A stretch of 64,000 bases of DNA from Bradyrhizobium manausense (GTDB lineage Bacteria > Pseudomonadota > Alphaproteobacteria > Rhizobiales > Xanthobacteraceae). Each line of letters opens with the position of its first letter. Within the stretch, counting starts at the first letter, position 1. This document shows positions 58,101-64,000 of this stretch, one piece after another. Made by a program: the position numbers and the translations under genes. The DNA is taken from assembly GCF_001440035.1 (NCBI RefSeq), contig NZ_LJYG01000062.1:44558-108557 (forward strand), written 5' to 3'. The notes beneath the pieces are model-generated. The model made no database searches and had not been told where the DNA came from. It saw only the letters and a list, made by a program, of their open reading frames with translations.

Positions 58101-60251
58101 ATGCGGCGGATCGGCAGGCGGGACATCGTTGCAGCGATCGTGATTGCGCTCGTGACCGGCGCTGCTTTCACGTCCCCGCCGCTCCAGAGACTGCAAGGTC
58201 TCTCGCTCGATATTCTCACGGCCTTGCGCTGGACGCTGATCGGCGACCGGCGCGATCCCGCGACGTCGCCGGTCGTCGTCGTCGCGATCGACGGGGAGAC
58301 CTACGAGACGCCGCCTTTCAAGGGATCGCCGACGCAGACCTGGACGCGCGAGGTCGGCCGGGTGCTCGGCAGCATTACCGAGGGCGGCGCCAAGGTCATC
58401 GGATTCGACGTCATCTTCAAGAATTCGATCGAGCAGTCGGACATTCCTTTCGGCGACGCGCCGGTCGGCGCGCGCATGAAAGGATTTGACCGCGACTATC
58501 TGATCGCGTTGCGCAAGCTGTCCGACAGCGGCAAGCTGGTGCTCGGCGAGATTCTCAGCAATGACCATCCGGACAGTCCTTTCGCCGCGCAGCGACTTGC
58601 GGTGAAGAACAATGTCCGCGCCCTCAACGTCTACACCGATGACGACGACGTGATCCGGCGGATGCCGCTCAGCTTTTCCATCGGCGGCAAGCCGATCCCG
58701 GCCATGGCTGTCGAGCTCGCTTCGCGCGCACTCGCCCTACCGCCGGAGACCGGGCCGTCCGGCACCATGTCGTTGTCCGGCTATGCTATTCCGAGCGCCG
58801 AGCCCAACACACTGACGCTCAACTTCCGCGGCATGGGCCGCGACGTCCCGGCCTATTCCTTCGCAGATCTGCGCGCTTGCATCGAGAAAGGCGACACGGA
58901 CTTCTTCCGTCGCGCCTTTGACGGCAAGGTCGTCTTGCTCGGCACCATCCTCAATTTCGAGGACCGCAAGCTCACCTCGATGCACCTCTCCGGCGGCTAT
59001 GACGGCAGCCCGGCCGCACGATGCGCCCTGCCCACGCCTGCCGGGACGGCGCAAAAGGCCCGCAATGACATCGCCGGCGTCTTCGTGCATGCCACGGCGG
59101 TCCGGAACCTGATCGAGCGTGACGCTGTCGCCGAACTCGGCGTCCCGCAGCGCACGGTCCTGGCGATTGGCTTTGCAATGGTCATTGCCTTCGCGGCCGG
59201 CATGCTCGCCCCGACCGGTGCGATGCTCAGCTGGCTCGCGCTCACTGCCGCCTACACCACCGTCGCTGTCAGCGCATTCGTTCATGCGCTTGCACTTCCC
59301 CTGACCGAGCCGGTGCTGGCAGGCCTGACCGCCATCGCCATGATGATCGGCTATCGCTTCGTGATCGCCGACCGCGAGGAGCGCTTTCTGCGCAAGAGCT
59401 TTGCGTTCTACCTCGCGCCCGAAGTGATCGACAGCATGGTTGCCTCCGGCAAGATGCCTGCGCTCGGCGGCGAGATGCGTGACATCACCATGTTCTTCTC
59501 GGACCTCGCCGGCTTCTCCTCGATCGCCGAGAAGATGACACCGGCCGAGCTGGTCGCATTGATGAACGACTATCTGTCGGCCATGACCGACATCATCGAA
59601 AGCCATGGCGGTTATGTCGACAAATATATCGGCGATTCCGTTGTCGCCATGTTCGGAGCACCGGCCGACGATCCCGATCACGCGCGGCACGCGGTCGCCG
59701 CCGCGCTGCAATGCCGCGACCGGCTCAAGGAGCTCAACGACAGCCACCCCGCCTTTCAGGGCCGTGGCCTTGCCCACCGCATCGGGCTGAACAGCGGCAA
59801 GGCCGTCGTCGGCAACATCGGCTCCCGCCGGCGCTTCAACTACACCGTCATGAGCGACACTGTGAACCTGGCTTCACGGCTCGAGGGCGCCAACAAATAT
59901 TATGGCACCGTGATCATGGCCTCCGAGGCGACGGTGAACCAGAGCCGCAGCGCCTATACCTGGCGCGAGTTGGACATGGTCAAGGTGCAGGGACGCGACG
60001 AGCCGATCAGGGTGTATGAGCCCCTCACCGATAAGAACCAGGAGACGGAGGAGCAGGGCCTGCGCGCGGCCACCTACGCCAGGGCACTTGCATGCTGGCG
60101 GGCGCGCGACTTTGCGAGGGCCGCCGAACTGTTCGAAAGCGCCGCTGGCGATGATCCGCCGTCCCGATATTTTGCCAAGCGTGCGCGGGCCCTGGCGGCC
60201 AATCCACCGCCGGCCGACTGGACGCCGGTGAACACGCTGGAAGGGAAGTAG
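58101..60251 (+). CDS. CHASE2-domain class III adenylate/guanylate cyclase
   Basis: I choose ATG 58101 (716 residues); the frame upstream overlaps the previous gene. TM1 ('IVAAIVIALVTGAAFTS') is followed by a large periplasmic CHASE2 domain ('VVVVAIDGETYETPP', 'KVIGFDVIFKNS', 'VPAYSFADL', 'FDGKVVLLGTI'), three TMs (about 350-430) and the cyclase domain. The metal aspartates are in 'MFFSDLAGFS' (about 468) and 'YIGDSVVAMFGAP' (about 510); 'GLAHRIGLNSGKAVVGNIGS' and 'YTVMSDTVNLASRLEGAN' follow with the transition-state Asn and Arg. A C-terminal helical extension ends the protein. It makes cAMP most likely. Confidence 0.92.
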   Translation: MRRIGRRDIVAAIVIALVTGAAFTSPPLQRLQGLSLDILTALRWTLIGDRRDPATSPVVVVAIDGETYETPPFKGSPTQTWTREVGRVLGSITEGGAKVIGFDVIFKNSIEQSDIPFGDAPVGARMKGFDRDYLIALRKLSDSGKLVLGEILSNDHPDSPFAAQRLAVKNNVRALNVYTDDDDVIRRMPLSFSIGGKPIPAMAVELASRALALPPETGPSGTMSLSGYAIPSAEPNTLTLNFRGMGRDVPAYSFADLRACIEKGDTDFFRRAFDGKVVLLGTILNFEDRKLTSMHLSGGYDGSPAARCALPTPAGTAQKARNDIAGVFVHATAVRNLIERDAVAELGVPQRTVLAIGFAMVIAFAAGMLAPTGAMLSWLALTAAYTTVAVSAFVHALALPLTEPVLAGLTAIAMMIGYRFVIADREERFLRKSFAFYLAPEVIDSMVASGKMPALGGEMRDITMFFSDLAGFSSIAEKMTPAELVALMNDYLSAMTDIIESHGGYVDKYIGDSVVAMFGAPADDPDHARHAVAAALQCRDRLKELNDSHPAFQGRGLAHRIGLNSGKAVVGNIGSRRRFNYTVMSDTVNLASRLEGANKYYGTVIMASEATVNQSRSAYTWRELDMVKVQGRDEPIRVYEPLTDKNQETEEQGLRAATYARALACWRARDFARAAELFESAAGDDPPSRYFAKRARALAANPPPADWTPVNTLEGK

Positions 60252-60257
60252 CGGCCC

Positions 60258-62386
<2,129 letters not shown>

Positions 62387-62390
62387 GGCC

Positions 62391-63017
62391 TCACACGTCG
62401 AAGAACACCGTCTCGTCCGGGCCCTGCAAATTGATCGTGAAGGAATAGACGACCTTTCCTGCGCGCTCGCCGCGCTTGGCGATCAGGGTCGCGCGGCGCA
62501 CCGGCTGCTCGATCAGGTTCAGGACGGGATCGGCGGCGTTGGCGGCTTCCTCGTCGGAGAAATAGAGCCGCGTGTTGAGGCCGATATTGATGCCGCGCGC
62601 GACGATCCAGACATTGATGTGCGGCGCGCATTTGCGCCCTGCCTTGTCGGTGATGGCGCCCGGCTTGATGGTCTCGAACGTCACGAGGCCGCTCTCGAAA
62701 TCCGAGCCGGCGCGGCCCCAGCCGCGGAAATCCTGGTCTAGCGCGCCGGCCGAGCGATCGGCCGGATGGTTGTAGCGGCCGGCCGCATTGGCCTGCCAGA
62801 TTTCAAGCAGCACGTCGCGCAGCGGCGTGCCGCTGCCGTCGAGCACCTTGCCTTCCAGCGTGATGCGCTCGCCTTTGGTGTTCGGCGTTACCAGCACGTT
62901 GGAAAAGTTCTTCTCGAAGATGTCGAAGCCGGCCATGGCAGGGATCAGGCCGATATGGACGTAGGGCCCGGCGGTCTGCGAGGCGGTTTCCTTGAGATAG
63001 TTGAGCGGCTGCGGCAT
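62391..63017 (-). CDS. pcaG: Protocatechuate 3,4-dioxygenase alpha subunit
   Basis: The 208-residue subunit has the family blocks 'TAGPYVHIGLIP', 'ITLEGKVLDGSGTPLRDVLL', 'EIWQANAAGRYNHPADR', 'FRGWGRAGSDFESGLVTFET' and 'KPGAITDKAGRKCAPHINVW'. The alpha subunit lacks the full iron-ligand set (H-I-N here where beta has H-I-H) and shapes the substrate pocket. It lies 4 bp after pcaH on the same strand, so the two are co-translated. Together they open protocatechuate to 3-carboxy-cis,cis-muconate. Confidence 0.95.
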   Translation of the reverse strand: MPQPLNYLKETASQTAGPYVHIGLIPAMAGFDIFEKNFSNVLVTPNTKGERITLEGKVLDGSGTPLRDVLLEIWQANAAGRYNHPADRSAGALDQDFRGWGRAGSDFESGLVTFETIKPGAITDKAGRKCAPHINVWIVARGINIGLNTRLYFSDEEAANAADPVLNLIEQPVRRATLIAKRGERAGKVVYSFTINLQGPDETVFFDV

Positions 63018-63021
63018 GTGC

Positions 63022-64000
<979 letters not shown>

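Noticed and set aside
58737..59777. Leftward 346-codon frame
   Set aside because: It is antisense to the cyclase gene.

Overview
The window reads as a chromosomal stretch of an alphaproteobacterium of the Bradyrhizobium / Nitrobacteraceae type. The evidence is high GC, many short lysine- and arginine-rich proteins of the kind common in that family, a ROSE-type RNA thermometer ahead of an hsp20 gene, Ku with stand-alone LigD-type ligases, and the pobA / pcaHG aromatic module. The assignment is inferred from gene content, not from a marker gene.

Region 1 (1-24 kb) is a surface-polysaccharide cluster with AT-rich intergenic gaps. It holds glycosyltransferases, a polysaccharide deacetylase, nucleotide-sugar genes (wecB, wecC, rfbA, rfbD, an odd epimerase), a WecG/TagA-type transferase, an ExoP-like chain-length regulator/tyrosine kinase, a Wzy/ligase-like membrane protein and a polyprenyl-phosphate glycosylphosphotransferase. 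Inside it (1.4-8.9 kb) is a compact carrier-protein pathway: a stand-alone adenylation-thiolation protein whose specificity residues read as asparagine, an acyl-CoA-dehydrogenase-like enzyme, a methyltransferase and a thioesterase that both carry TubC-type docking domains, and a true asparagine synthetase B. The thioesterase has cysteine in place of the nucleophilic serine. This is the best candidate for an undescribed system: an asparagine-derived acyl group made on a carrier protein, possibly to decorate the polysaccharide.

Region 2 (24-29 kb) is a decayed accessory zone. It has two H-NS-like paralogues, an rfbB pseudogene with a tandem duplication, and remnants typical of integrative elements (DUF6499 frameshifted, DUF2285, truncated DUF736, an XRE regulator) plus a direct repeat of about 115 bp.

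Region 3 (29-51 kb) is a DNA-repair and stress island with many small proteins. It holds an RNase HII variant, two LigD-type ligase-domain proteins, a PolX whose polymerase site is lost but whose PHP site is kept, Ku, a DnaQ-type exonuclease, a YedK-type SRAP protein (with a broken inverted second copy), hsp20 with its thermometer, an amidase/TetR pair, a PHB-type esterase with a ribbon-helix-helix regulator, and a BLUF protein facing an EAL phosphodiesterase.

Region 4 (51-64 kb) looks like ordinary core chromosome: a CSS-EAL phosphodiesterase, VanZ-like and CHRD proteins, galE, a CHASE2-adenylate cyclase with a secreted partner gene, and the pobA-regulator / pcaHG-LysR module for 4-hydroxybenzoate and protocatechuate degradation. 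No rRNA, tRNA or CRISPR array was recognised.
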